From NCBI GenBank assembly GCA_041665785.1, contig JBAYIE010000011.1, positions 35,802 through 99,801 on the forward strand: a stretch of 64,000 nt of DNA, written 5' to 3'. The stretch is from JBAYIE01 sp041665785 (GTDB lineage Bacteria; Bacteroidota; Bacteroidia; UKL13-3). Position numbers and translations under genes: made by a program. The notes below the pieces were generated by a model, which worked only from the letters and a program-made list of their open reading frames with translations, was not told where the DNA came from and ran no database searches. This document shows positions 1-10,005 of this stretch, in pieces. The stretch's first letter is position 1. Each line of letters begins with the position of its first letter.

Positions 1-1
1 T

Positions 2-829
2 ACCACAGCGGGAGCCCGGGTAGTTTTTGTCGATGCTGATCCATTAACTTATACGATCAATACCAACCTGATTGAAGAGAAGATAACTTCACGAACCAGG
101 GCCATCATACCGGTACATCTGTATGGTTGTCCGGCTGATATGGATGGTATCATGAAGATTGCCAATAAATATAAACTTATCGTAATTGAAGATTGTGCTC
201 AGTCACATGGTGCGCGCTATAAAGGAAAAACGGTAGGCACTATCGGACATGCATCTTCCTTTAGTTTTTATCCGGGCAAGAACCTGGGTGCATACGGAGA
301 TGCGGGTTGTATGGCAACCAATGATGATCAGATTGCTGTTAAAGCACGCATGATTGCCAACCATGGCAGATTGGGAAAACACGATCATGGCATGGAAGGC
401 CGCAATAGCCGTTTGGATGGTCTGCAGGCCGCTATTTTAAATGCCAAACTTCCATATCTTGAAACATGGACCAATGCGCGCATTGCGCATGCAGCCTTAT
501 ACCATGAATTGTTGGCAGATACCGGTTTAGCTTTACCGGTAATACCCGATCAATGCCGACATGTGTTTCACTTGTTTGTTACGAAAGTGAACAACCGTGA
601 AGCTGTTCAGGATTACATGAAGAGTAAAGGAATTGAAACTGGCATTCATTATCCGATTGCCTTGCCATTGCTTAAAGCGTATGCCTATCAGGGGCATCAG
701 CCTTCTGATTTTCCGGTGGCTTCAGGACAAATGAATGCTTTACTTTCACTACCCATGTATGCTGAACTGAATGAGTCGCAAATACATTATGTTTGCGAAA
801 CACTAAAAGAGGCGATAGCCCGTTCCTAA
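2..829 (+). CDS. DegT/DnrJ/EryC1/StrS-family PLP aminotransferase (5' truncated by window)
   Basis: The reading frame is open from base 2 to the stop at 829, so the first roughly 100 residues lie outside the window. The segment VHLYGCPADM followed by IEDCAQSHGA and the lysine-bearing FSFYPGKNLGAYGDAG is characteristic of sugar aminotransferases that use PLP on a nucleotide-linked keto sugar. The lysine in YPGKN is the expected Schiff-base residue. It stands at the head of a polysaccharide gene group and is followed after 4 bp by a flippase, so a role in making an amino sugar for a surface glycan is likely. The exact sugar cannot be told. Confidence 0.9.
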   Translation, partial: TTAGARVVFVDADPLTYTINTNLIEEKITSRTRAIIPVHLYGCPADMDGIMKIANKYKLIVIEDCAQSHGARYKGKTVGTIGHASSFSFYPGKNLGAYGDAGCMATNDDQIAVKARMIANHGRLGKHDHGMEGRNSRLDGLQAAILNAKLPYLETWTNARIAHAALYHELLADTGLALPVIPDQCRHVFHLFVTKVNNREAVQDYMKSKGIETGIHYPIALPLLKAYAYQGHQPSDFPVASGQMNALLSLPMYAELNESQIHYVCETLKEAIARS

Positions 830-833
830 TTGA

Positions 834-2402
834 ATGTCTGATCAGGCCCTAGCGGTAAAAACCATAAAGAATTCAATCCTCAACATTGCCAGTTTTTTGA
901 TTGGCTTACTGGTGAATTTGTTTTTGGTGCGGTATGTGGTGGCTAAGATTGGAATTGATGCATATGGTATATCTGCTTTATTATTGGTAGTAATTGCTCC
1001 GTTAACACTGGCTAATCTGGGTTTTGGTGAGGCCACTACCAAGTATGTTGCAGGAGCGATGCAATCGGGCGACAGAGTTACGGCGTCTGCTTATGTTCGA
1101 ACTACTTTTTTCATGAATCTCAGCGTAGGTATGGCAGGTGCGATACTTATTTTTTTTGGTGGTGGCCCGTTGTTTATGTGGGCTTTTTCAGATCAGATGA
1201 ACCCGATTCATACAGAATTGATAGATCAATGCATGAAGATTATTGCCTTTGGATGGATCATCAATCAATGCTCGGCTACTTTTATGAGTATTCCGGTAGC
1301 TGTACAGAAGTTTAGCATTGTGGCAGTCGGAAACCTGGTTTTTGTTTTAATAACGGCCATTTTAGCGGTGATGGTTCTTCAGCAAGGATATGGTTTGCTG
1401 GGTTATGTGTTTGCTACAGTAGGCGGGCAGTTTTCGGCACTGCTCTTCTGGTTTTATCAATCCAAAAAAATATTGTTTGATGTTTCCCTTACACCGCGTA
1501 TAGATAAACAAGCCTGGAAAAATTCCTTTCATTTTGGAGGCTGGCAGGTCATATCGCAGTTGGGAGGATTGGTTGCCCAACAATCCGAGAAGTATCTCCT
1601 GGGAGTATTTCTGCCTACTTCTGCTGTAGGTGTTTATAATGTGGTATTGAACAATATCCAACAAAAGATTTATGCCATCGTACACAAATTGGCTGAAGTA
1701 CTGTTTCCCATGTTCAGTGCTTTGGATCATGAAGATAATGCCGGACGCAAGGCAAATATCCTGATTAAATCTACCTGGATTACAACTACACTTTCGGTAT
1801 GTTTACTTACCTCGGTCATTCCGCTGGCACATCCCATTATTTCACTGATCATGAAGAATGTTTCACTGGCTGATCAGGGAGAACATGTTTTACGTATTTT
1901 GTGTATTGCGGGATCTTTTGGTTCCGCCACAACAGCAGGTTATTTTTTCCTGTTGGGCATCGGTAAAACAGTAAAGATTACTTATATCTCAATCATTACA
2001 GGTTTGGTAACCGTGGTGGTCGCATTTATAACAATACCCCGATTTGGGTTGCTGGCAGCAGGTTTTGGTCCATTGGCAGGAGCAATTGTGCAATCATTTA
2101 CAATTAGCAGGGTGATGTATACAGCCTTAAAAAATGTAGTTCAATTAACATCCATTCTGAGCACCATTTTTATTCCCATACTCACCGGTGTTGGAGTAGG
2201 CATGCTGGTTTGGTATCTCTTACCGTTATATACTTACAATTGGTTTTCATTGTTGGCAGCATATGCAGCTGTTAATGCTCTTACGGCTTTATCCATTTTT
2301 TTAATTTCGCGCCTGTTACCACACGGAAAGGAGCACGAGGAATTGTTGAAGAAACTGTATTTTCACACTTTAAATAAGCTGAAACAGCGTTATTCAAACT
2401 AA
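834..2402 (+). CDS. Polysaccharide flippase (Wzx/MATE-like membrane protein)
   Basis: This 522-residue protein is mostly hydrophobic, with about 12-14 candidate transmembrane segments spread over its length (for example residues 15-35, 45-65, 85-115 and 360-480). Length and pattern fit the lipid-linked oligosaccharide flippases of the MATE/Wzx superfamily, which move undecaprenyl-linked repeat units across the inner membrane. It starts 4 bp after the aminotransferase, and its TAA stop shares a base with the ATG of the next gene, so the three genes are probably co-transcribed. Specific substrate not readable. Confidence 0.87.
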   Translation: MSDQALAVKTIKNSILNIASFLIGLLVNLFLVRYVVAKIGIDAYGISALLLVVIAPLTLANLGFGEATTKYVAGAMQSGDRVTASAYVRTTFFMNLSVGMAGAILIFFGGGPLFMWAFSDQMNPIHTELIDQCMKIIAFGWIINQCSATFMSIPVAVQKFSIVAVGNLVFVLITAILAVMVLQQGYGLLGYVFATVGGQFSALLFWFYQSKKILFDVSLTPRIDKQAWKNSFHFGGWQVISQLGGLVAQQSEKYLLGVFLPTSAVGVYNVVLNNIQQKIYAIVHKLAEVLFPMFSALDHEDNAGRKANILIKSTWITTTLSVCLLTSVIPLAHPIISLIMKNVSLADQGEHVLRILCIAGSFGSATTAGYFFLLGIGKTVKITYISIITGLVTVVVAFITIPRFGLLAAGFGPLAGAIVQSFTISRVMYTALKNVVQLTSILSTIFIPILTGVGVGMLVWYLLPLYTYNWFSLLAAYAAVNALTALSIFLISRLLPHGKEHEELLKKLYFHTLNKLKQRYSN

Positions 2403-4330
2403 TGTGTGGCATAGCAGGAATCTGGAATTTTGATGGGCAACCCGTAAGCGATGATGCGATTATCCGGTTTACGGATACGTTGAAACACCGCGGTCCTGAT
2501 GGTCGTGGGATCTGGCATAATACCAAACGAAACCTTGCATTCGGGCATCGTCGTCTGGCCATTATCGATTTGAGTCACGATGCGGATCAACCCTTTCATT
2601 TTGCCGATAACCGTTATCACATGGTTTACAATGGCGAGATTTATAATTTTATTGAAATCCGAAACGAATTAATTTTAAGAGGATATACTTTCCGAACCGA
2701 CAGCGATACCGAGGTTATCATGGCCGCCTATCATGCCTGGGGAGCTGAGATGCAATTCAAATTCAATGGAATGTGGGCTTTGGTTATTTATGATGAACAG
2801 GAACAAACGTGTTTTATATCGCGCGACCGGTTTGGAATAAAACCATTCATGTATTACCTGGATGAGAAGCGATTTGCCTTTGCTTCCGAATTAAAATCGT
2901 TTCGAAAGCTGGAGAATTTTTCGGTTTCTATGCATAAAAATGCGGCCATTCAATTTCTGAAGACCGGATTTGGTGTAGAAGGTTCGGCAGAAACAATGCT
3001 GGAAGGCATTCGCAAATTGAAGGCCGGTCATTGCGGAATCATTCGAAACGGGAAAGCCAGAATTTATCGTTGGTGGAACACACTTGAACACCTTCAGGAA
3101 GTTCCTACTGATTTTAATGAGCAGGCAGAACAATTTCGGGCTTTGTTTTATGATGCCGTAAAGTTACGCATGCGCAGCGATGTTTCGGTGGGTTCCTGTT
3201 TGAGCGGAGGATTCGATTCAAGTGCCGTGGTATCGGCATTGGCCGAAATCGGTAAAGCACATCAGGATACACGCATGAGTCCGGATTGGCAACAAACTTT
3301 TGTGGCCACATTTCCCGGAAAGAGTAACGACGAACGGCCGCAGGCTGAAGAGGTGGTAGCCTATACAGGTGTGAAGGGACATTTTTTTGAAGTACGGGAA
3401 GAAGAATCTTTTGCAGTATTCGATCAGGTATTGCAGGATTTTGATGATGTGTACGTAGGAATTCCGGTTGCTCCCTGGCTGATATACCGTGAACTGAGAA
3501 GGAATAACGTGGTGGTTTCTTTAGATGGACATGGGGCTGATGAACTGATGGGGGCTTATATGCATCCGGCCGGAGCTTATCTTGCCAATGCACCATCCCT
3601 GTTGGGCAATTGGGAAAAGAATAATCAGCTATTGAACGATTCGCTTAAACTGAAACACGTTAATAAGACGCCTTCCAATAAGTTGAATCAATTGTTTCAC
3701 TATCACCCGGATTTTGAACCAGCCAGAAATACGTTTAAAGCGGCAAAGCAATTGAAAGATCGTTTTATGCGCAGCACCTCATCTGAATACTTAATGCCGG
3801 GAATGTTGGATCAGGGATGGAATGAAGGTTTAACATCCCATTCGGATAGTCTGGATGAAACCAACAGAAACTTATACCGTATGTTTCATGAAGACGTATT
3901 ACCTACCATATTACGTAATTTCGACCGTATGAGCATGGCGCATGGCATTGAAGTACGCATGCCGTTTATGGATTGGCGATTGGTTACATATGCCTTTTCG
4001 TTACCGGGCAGCAGTAAGATTCAGGATGGATATACCAAACGCATTGCCCGGGAAGCCATGAAAGGAAGAATGCCGGAATCTATTCGTTCATCCAAAGTAA
4101 AAATAGGGTTTAATGCACCCATGCCCGAGTGGTTTAACGGACCGTTGAATCCCTGGATACAGGAAGTACTGCGAGACTATCCACATCACGAATGGATTGA
4201 TATGGTTCAATTAAGAAAAGACATTGAAAGACATACACAACTCGGCGACTGGAACTGGAGTTCGGCAGGAAATACCTGGAAATATTTGCATTATTTGTGG
4301 TTTGAGAAAAACTTGAAAGGACATGACTAA
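2402..4330 (+). CDS. asnB: Asparagine synthase (glutamine-hydrolysing), polysaccharide-locus type
   Basis: The protein begins MCGIAG, so Cys2 is the class II glutaminase nucleophile, and KHRGPDGRG follows near residue 31. A C-terminal synthetase domain carries the PP-loop SGGFDSS near residue 268. At 642 residues it matches AsnB. Ammonia from glutamine is transferred to an AMP-activated carboxylate. In sugar loci such paralogues often amidate an uronic acid or a sugar-linked amino acid rather than make free asparagine, so the substrate here is open. It overlaps the next gene by 8 bp. Confidence 0.92.
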   Translation: MCGIAGIWNFDGQPVSDDAIIRFTDTLKHRGPDGRGIWHNTKRNLAFGHRRLAIIDLSHDADQPFHFADNRYHMVYNGEIYNFIEIRNELILRGYTFRTDSDTEVIMAAYHAWGAEMQFKFNGMWALVIYDEQEQTCFISRDRFGIKPFMYYLDEKRFAFASELKSFRKLENFSVSMHKNAAIQFLKTGFGVEGSAETMLEGIRKLKAGHCGIIRNGKARIYRWWNTLEHLQEVPTDFNEQAEQFRALFYDAVKLRMRSDVSVGSCLSGGFDSSAVVSALAEIGKAHQDTRMSPDWQQTFVATFPGKSNDERPQAEEVVAYTGVKGHFFEVREEESFAVFDQVLQDFDDVYVGIPVAPWLIYRELRRNNVVVSLDGHGADELMGAYMHPAGAYLANAPSLLGNWEKNNQLLNDSLKLKHVNKTPSNKLNQLFHYHPDFEPARNTFKAAKQLKDRFMRSTSSEYLMPGMLDQGWNEGLTSHSDSLDETNRNLYRMFHEDVLPTILRNFDRMSMAHGIEVRMPFMDWRLVTYAFSLPGSSKIQDGYTKRIAREAMKGRMPESIRSSKVKIGFNAPMPEWFNGPLNPWIQEVLRDYPHHEWIDMVQLRKDIERHTQLGDWNWSSAGNTWKYLHYLWFEKNLKGHD

Positions 4331-5468
4331 AGCCAGGTTATTTATCGCTACAACATATTATCCGCAGTTTGTCACTGATTTTTACAATAAAAATATAGGT
4401 ATGATTTCCGGATCCTATCAACATCAGTTTGATGCTTTGATGAGGCAAGGTTTTGGTTTTGGAGATGTCTGGAAATATGAACTTGAAAAAACCGGATTGT
4501 TCGATGTTGAAATAGCTGTAATAAATATTCCACAGATGCAACAAAAGTGGGCAGATGAACAGCAAGTTGGATATACTTCAAATGATTGGATGGAGACCAT
4601 TTTATTTGAGCAAATATTAAAGTTTAAGCCGGATATATTGTTTGCTCATGATAGGATTTACTTAACCCCTGTTGTAATTCGAAAAATTAAACAATTGCAA
4701 CCTTCCATTAGGAAAGTAATTAGTTGGGATGGGGTGGCTATATGTGATAAATCCTGTTTTGAAGCATCAGATATTATTCTTACTTGTAATCAAATTATTA
4801 CGGATTATTATATTCAAGAGGATAAGCAATCATATTTGTTACCATTTGCTTTCGATCATAGGATATTAACATTGATACCACCAATTGAAAAATTATATGA
4901 TATTTCTTTCGTAGGTTCTTTAACATTAAGAAAAAATGGGCATTTAAAACGGTTTAAATTACTAAGCGAAGTGATTAATCAATTTGATATTGATTTATGG
5001 TTGTCTTCATTCAATGAAAATAAAATTTATTTTATAAAGCAACTATTGCAATTGTTAAGAGATAATGATTTCAGAGGAATATCTGATGTCATTCAATTAG
5101 CTTTAAAAAATAAAGGAGAAGCATTCGGATTAGCAATGTATCAAATACTTGCTGCTTCAAAAATAACTTTAAACTCACATATAGACGTATCATATAACAT
5201 ATCCGGAAACAGCCGTTTATGGGAGGCAACCGGTGTAGGCGCATGTTTGGTAACGGATTGGAAAGATAACATGGCTGATATTTTTGTACCTGACGAAGAA
5301 GTAGTGGTTTATAGAACGCCGGAAGAGTGTGTTGATAAGGTTTCATATTTGCTATCTCATCCAAAAGATATGGAACGAATTGCAAAAGCGGGACAGAAAA
5401 GAACGTTGGAAGAATACAATTATGCATCCAGATTAGAAAAAATCATTCCATTACTGCTGGATATTTGA
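4323..5468 (+). CDS. Glycosyltransferase, CgeB/family 1-like
   Basis: This 381-residue protein shows a GT-B style arrangement. The second half has the stretch SRLWEATGVGACLVTDWKDN and then DEEVVVYRTPEEC, the nucleotide-sugar binding part of CgeB-like transferases (Glyco_trans_1_2). The first half is the less conserved acceptor domain. The gene is clearly more AT-rich than the asparagine synthase gene before it, which suggests separate acquisition. It overlaps asnB by 8 bp and closes this operon. The sugar donor is unknown. Confidence 0.8.
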   Translation: MTKARLFIATTYYPQFVTDFYNKNIGMISGSYQHQFDALMRQGFGFGDVWKYELEKTGLFDVEIAVINIPQMQQKWADEQQVGYTSNDWMETILFEQILKFKPDILFAHDRIYLTPVVIRKIKQLQPSIRKVISWDGVAICDKSCFEASDIILTCNQIITDYYIQEDKQSYLLPFAFDHRILTLIPPIEKLYDISFVGSLTLRKNGHLKRFKLLSEVINQFDIDLWLSSFNENKIYFIKQLLQLLRDNDFRGISDVIQLALKNKGEAFGLAMYQILAASKITLNSHIDVSYNISGNSRLWEATGVGACLVTDWKDNMADIFVPDEEVVVYRTPEECVDKVSYLLSHPKDMERIAKAGQKRTLEEYNYASRLEKIIPLLLDI

Positions 5469-5516
5469 TTTTATGTCCTTTTTTTTATTTAGTTTGGCTT
5501 AATCAAATCAAGCAAT

Positions 5517-8500
5517 ATGTTGTTCAGGTTTAGAATCCTGTTTGCATTTCTATTCATTTTGGGTTCTGATATACAAGCACAGTCGTTTCGATGGGCTCAA
5601 AGTATGGGCAGCACCGGTTCTGATTTTGCCCGATATATGGCAATGGATAATGGATCCAATGCATACATAATTGGAGCATTTAACAATACGATTGTTTTTC
5701 CGGGTAGTGGGGCCGTCGCGTCAAGATCTCTGATTTCAGCCGGTAGCAGAGATATTTATCTGGCAAAGTTTGATTGCAGCAGAAGCTTGGTTTGGAAGAA
5801 CAGGATTGGCAGCAGTGGCAATGAATGTGGCAATTTTGTATACCTGAGCGTTAAATACGATCGAGGTAATTATGTATATATTACAGGTTCATTTAGTGGT
5901 ACTGCTACATTGACCACAACAAGTGGAGTGAATGCAACATTGGTTTCAGCAGGTGGCACCGATATATTTTTAGCTAAATATGATACCAGTGGAGTTTTGC
6001 AGTGGGCAATTCGATCAGGAGGTACTGCTAACGATGAAGGAACTGATTTATGCCTTGATCATACGGGTAATATATTGAGTGCTGGACTATACAAAGGAAC
6101 AGCCACATTCAATACATTGTCAGGTTCAACCATTACTAAATCAAGTGATGGTTCTGAGGATTTGTTTCTGGCCAAGTATTCATCTTCGGGAACATTGCAA
6201 TGGGTTAGTGTAGGTACCAGCCCTGCATTGGATTTAATTACTTCTGTGGCTGTAGATCCTAATGATCAGATATATGTTTCCATATGTAGTTTTGGAGCAT
6301 CGACAGTTAATCTGGGTTCAAAATCTATTGTAAATGCGGGAAGCTGGGGTGCATTTGTAGCCAAGCTCGATAGCTCAGGAAACTGGAAATGGGTAAATGG
6401 GATGGGGGCCGGCATAGAAGAAACGATTGGTCGAATGGTAGTCGACGACTCCAGCAATGTATACGCAATTGTGCATTATCAGGGGGGGAATTCAAGCTTC
6501 TCTTCCACACCTCCCGGAACGCCGGTTAGTTTAATCAATCAAGGCAGCTATGATGTTGGAATGATTGCAATGGATAGTTTAGGGGTGATAAAATGGGGCA
6601 AATCCGTTGGAGGTACAGGTATTGATTATGGTTGGCATGTAATAGTTGGGGTTGATGGAAATTTAGTGTATTCAGGAACATATAGCTCAACAGCTTCTTT
6701 TGGAAATGGATTTAGTTTGACTTCCAAAGGTGTACTAGATGGTTTCATTGCTTTTATTGATAGAAGCAATGGAAATACTTTAGGTTTGGTAACTATGGGT
6801 GGAACGGGTGATGATGCTGTACATATGGCTACACCTGATAATGCAGGTAATATCTTTTTGTGCGGATATTATAATGGAACTGCAACTTTTGGAACGCATG
6901 TACTTACATCTACCGGATCTGATGAGTCCTTTTTTGCCAAGTTGGCACCAATCAATACATTTCCAATTACAGCAACTCCTTCAACCACATTCTGCCTGGG
7001 AGACAGTGTTTTTTTATATCCCGTTACACCAAAATTAAATTCTACTTTTCAATGGCTGAAAGATAATGTTCCAATCCCGGGTGAAACAAATGATACGCTT
7101 ATAACAAAAGTTGCTGGCAGCTATAAAATTGTCTATTACAATGATTGCAATGAAACAGACACATCGCAAGCCATTTCTATTAATATAACCGGAGCTACAT
7201 TTAGTGCCGGACCTGATAAAGTAATATGTGTGGGGGATAGTTTTCAATTTAATCTCTCTGGAATGACTTCGTATACATGGTTTCCTTCATCTTTCTTGAA
7301 TGATTCCACAATTGGCAATCCTTATTGCAAGCCACTGGGAAATATTCAATATGTTGTAAAGGGAAAGAGCGGATTTTGTGAAGCATACGATACAGTTGAA
7401 GTCATACTTTCCGCACCCAATGTAAATGCCGGAACAGATAAAACAATTTGTATAGGTGACAGTATTCAATTGAATGCTTCGGGCGTTACTTTTTATTTAT
7501 GGACTCCGTCAACAGGATTGAGTGATTCCAGCCTGCAAAATCCTTTTTGTATGCCTTCGGATTCAATAACATACATTGTTCGAGGGAGGTCAGGTAGTTG
7601 CTATGATTACGATACCATTAACGTAAATGTGAACAAGGTATCATCCGATGCAGGCGCCAATCAATTGATTTGTCCGGGTGATAGTATTCAACTTTCAGGA
7701 GCAGGATCCGGAGCTTCTGTGTGGACACCAGCAACCGGATTAGATAATCCAAATATTTTAAATCCATACGCAAAGCCTATTGCTACAACAAGATATTACC
7801 TCATCATTAACAACAATGGTTGTGCTGCAACAGATTCTGTGGATGTTGTTGTTTCCAGCACGACTTCATTGGATGCCGGACTGGACAAAGAAATTTGTGC
7901 TGGGGATTCGGTTCAGCTAAGTGTGACCGGAGGATTAGGATATACATGGTCGCCTAACTACGCCATTGATGATGTAAACAGTGCTGCGCCAAATGTTTAT
8001 CCACTAATCACTACAGATTACATTGTTACAAGTGGAAGTGGATCATGCCCAGCTTATGATACTGTAAGGGTTTCTGTTAATCCGAATCCAACCATTGATG
8101 CAGGATCTGATCAGATAATTTGCAAAGGTAAAACGGGCACCATAGCTGCAATTGCAAGTCCGGATGCCAATCAATTTCTATGGTCTCCATCCACCGGGTT
8201 GAGTGATCCGGCTATTCTTCAACCGTTGGTAACACCAACAGTTGCACGACAATACATTATTCAGGTAACGAACAGTATAAACGGATGTTTGGCCAGGGAT
8301 ACAGTACTTATTACCATTGACAGTGTTGTTGCCCGATTTATAGCAGAACCATTAACCGGGCCAATACCGTTAAAGGTATATTTCACAAATCAAAGTGTAA
8401 ATGCTACAAGTTTCCTTTGGGTATTCGATAGTTCAGGATTGAATACGAGTATTGAGACCAATCCTATACATATTTACGAGAGCATTGGTTTGATGCATCC

Positions 8501-8855
8501 GGTTTTATATGCGCAAAATGTTAACGGTTGTATCGACTCATTTACATTACAAATCGATGTACTTTCGCAACAAGCCATATTTATTCCCAATGTTTTTACT
8601 CCAAATAAAGATGGGATAAATGATGAGTTTGTGGTTTCGGTTTTAAATTATGGTTTGTTGCGCAGATTGCATGGTACCATATGGAACAGATGGGGAGGGC
8701 AGATCTATGAATTTACCATGCCAGGCGGGAAATGGTGGGATGGAACTTTTGAAGGAGAAATTTGTTCAGAAGGAGTTTACTTCTATATTATTGAAGTTGA
8801 AGACACTGCCAGGAGTATCAAGAAATATCACGGTACTATTACGTTACTGCGTTAG
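5517..8855 (+). CDS. Large secreted type IX secretion cargo with type B sorting domain
   Basis: A signal peptide (residues 1-22, ending in QAQ) is followed by SBBP-like beta-propeller repeats of the kind GGTDIFLAKYDTSG to about residue 490. Next are several Ig-like modules, each starting with ICxGDSxQL (near 565, 645, 720, 795 and 870), then a PKD-like domain around 940-1015. The C-terminus has NVFTPNKDGINDEF and WNRWGG, the hallmark of the type B sorting domain of gliding-motility-associated proteins. This predicts export by the type IX system and surface attachment. The 3' end overlaps the convergent glycosyltransferase gene by 17 bp. Ligand unknown. Confidence 0.9.
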   Translation: MLFRFRILFAFLFILGSDIQAQSFRWAQSMGSTGSDFARYMAMDNGSNAYIIGAFNNTIVFPGSGAVASRSLISAGSRDIYLAKFDCSRSLVWKNRIGSSGNECGNFVYLSVKYDRGNYVYITGSFSGTATLTTTSGVNATLVSAGGTDIFLAKYDTSGVLQWAIRSGGTANDEGTDLCLDHTGNILSAGLYKGTATFNTLSGSTITKSSDGSEDLFLAKYSSSGTLQWVSVGTSPALDLITSVAVDPNDQIYVSICSFGASTVNLGSKSIVNAGSWGAFVAKLDSSGNWKWVNGMGAGIEETIGRMVVDDSSNVYAIVHYQGGNSSFSSTPPGTPVSLINQGSYDVGMIAMDSLGVIKWGKSVGGTGIDYGWHVIVGVDGNLVYSGTYSSTASFGNGFSLTSKGVLDGFIAFIDRSNGNTLGLVTMGGTGDDAVHMATPDNAGNIFLCGYYNGTATFGTHVLTSTGSDESFFAKLAPINTFPITATPSTTFCLGDSVFLYPVTPKLNSTFQWLKDNVPIPGETNDTLITKVAGSYKIVYYNDCNETDTSQAISINITGATFSAGPDKVICVGDSFQFNLSGMTSYTWFPSSFLNDSTIGNPYCKPLGNIQYVVKGKSGFCEAYDTVEVILSAPNVNAGTDKTICIGDSIQLNASGVTFYLWTPSTGLSDSSLQNPFCMPSDSITYIVRGRSGSCYDYDTINVNVNKVSSDAGANQLICPGDSIQLSGAGSGASVWTPATGLDNPNILNPYAKPIATTRYYLIINNNGCAATDSVDVVVSSTTSLDAGLDKEICAGDSVQLSVTGGLGYTWSPNYAIDDVNSAAPNVYPLITTDYIVTSGSGSCPAYDTVRVSVNPNPTIDAGSDQIICKGKTGTIAAIASPDANQFLWSPSTGLSDPAILQPLVTPTVARQYIIQVTNSINGCLARDTVLITIDSVVARFIAEPLTGPIPLKVYFTNQSVNATSFLWVFDSSGLNTSIETNPIHIYESIGLMHPVLYAQNVNGCIDSFTLQIDVLSQQAIFIPNVFTPNKDGINDEFVVSVLNYGLLRRLHGTIWNRWGGQIYEFTMPGGKWWDGTFEGEICSEGVYFYIIEVEDTARSIKKYHGTITLLR

Positions 8856-10005
8856 CTTTTCGTGCCATTTCAATGAAACGGCGGCCAAAATCAGCCATCA
8901 TTTCATGATTGAGTTTAAATGCCTGTTTTTCTTTTTGCAAATCAGGTCCGGGAGTTAATTCTTTGTTGTGTTCCTCAATCAGCGTGGCTAATTGAATTGC
9001 GTTTCTCTGTTCAAAATACCAGGTAAACGGCGGATTCTGTTCTACATGTACCGAAAAGTCGCTTAGAAAGATTGATTTTCCTAATGATCTGCCATCTTCC
9101 ACTACTGTGCTCCAGCCTTCAAATAAACTCGGTTGAATTATAGCCAGACTTCTGCGTATCAATTGAATCTGTTCGTTTCTTGAAATGAACCCAAGAACTA
9201 TAAATTGGTCCTTTACTTCCAATTCCTCAGCTTTTTTTAGCAAATCGGGAAAATATTCCGGATTTCTGAAATCTTCAGTTGATCCGGTACAAACCACATG
9301 AATGATTATTCCTTTTTGTTTTAAAATATGGATAGCATCAATTATAGTTCCGTGATCCTTGTGTTTCCAGAATTGATTGCAAACTATAAAAAATTGATCC
9401 GGCAATTGAAATTTAAGCTGGTATTGCACGGGATTCTCTCTTAACCAGTTTTCATTTGCATTGCTTACAAACCGCAATAAGAATTCGTTGCCTTTATATT
9501 TTGGGAAAAACTTTATATAATCGTCCATTGCACACTGACTACTAAATGCCAGAACAGGAGATTCTTTAGCCAGATGAGAATTGCGATTCTCTCGATTTCT
9601 ATATTCATCATCCGAGAATAGCTGCGGTAAATAACGATACTGAAAATCAGGGATCCAACCTCCCCATTTGAATAGCCATTTTTTCGGAAGATTTCCTGCC
9701 GGATAATAAAAGTCAATTTTCCGGAAGTTGAAAAGTGGAAATCGTAGAAAAGCAGGAAGAATTTGAAGTATCTTATAAAAACCCAGATGAAAAATGGTAT
9801 CTATAAATACTTGATCAATATGAGGTAAGATTGTATTTAAATCAGAGTTGTTACGACGAGTGGTAATACTGAGGTGAATGTCTGCCCGCTCTTTAGGAGT
9901 AAGGTTTTGGATGGCATGAATGATATTCTGAATATAGATATTGCCAGCATGCCAGTTTGGATCAGCAATCATGTTAAGGCATATGTGTAATTTCTTACCT
10001 TTCAT
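8839..10005 (-). CDS. Glycosyltransferase family 4-like
   Basis: The protein is 388 residues long. The C-terminal half has the GT4 pattern: a nucleotide-sugar binding strand (FFIVCNQFWKHKDHGTIIDA), then VLGFISRNEQIQLIRRS, then IQPSLFEGWSTVVEDG, where the E of FEGWS and the E of VVEDG match the E-x7-E motif of retaining GT-B enzymes. It lies at the downstream end of a four-gene leftward operon whose members overlap by 4 bp. The predicted task is addition of one sugar to a lipid-linked glycan at the cytoplasmic membrane face. Confidence 0.87.
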   Translation of the reverse strand: MKGKKLHICLNMIADPNWHAGNIYIQNIIHAIQNLTPKERADIHLSITTRRNNSDLNTILPHIDQVFIDTIFHLGFYKILQILPAFLRFPLFNFRKIDFYYPAGNLPKKWLFKWGGWIPDFQYRYLPQLFSDDEYRNRENRNSHLAKESPVLAFSSQCAMDDYIKFFPKYKGNEFLLRFVSNANENWLRENPVQYQLKFQLPDQFFIVCNQFWKHKDHGTIIDAIHILKQKGIIIHVVCTGSTEDFRNPEYFPDLLKKAEELEVKDQFIVLGFISRNEQIQLIRRSLAIIQPSLFEGWSTVVEDGRSLGKSIFLSDFSVHVEQNPPFTWYFEQRNAIQLATLIEEHNKELTPGPDLQKEKQAFKLNHEMMADFGRRFIEMARKANAVT

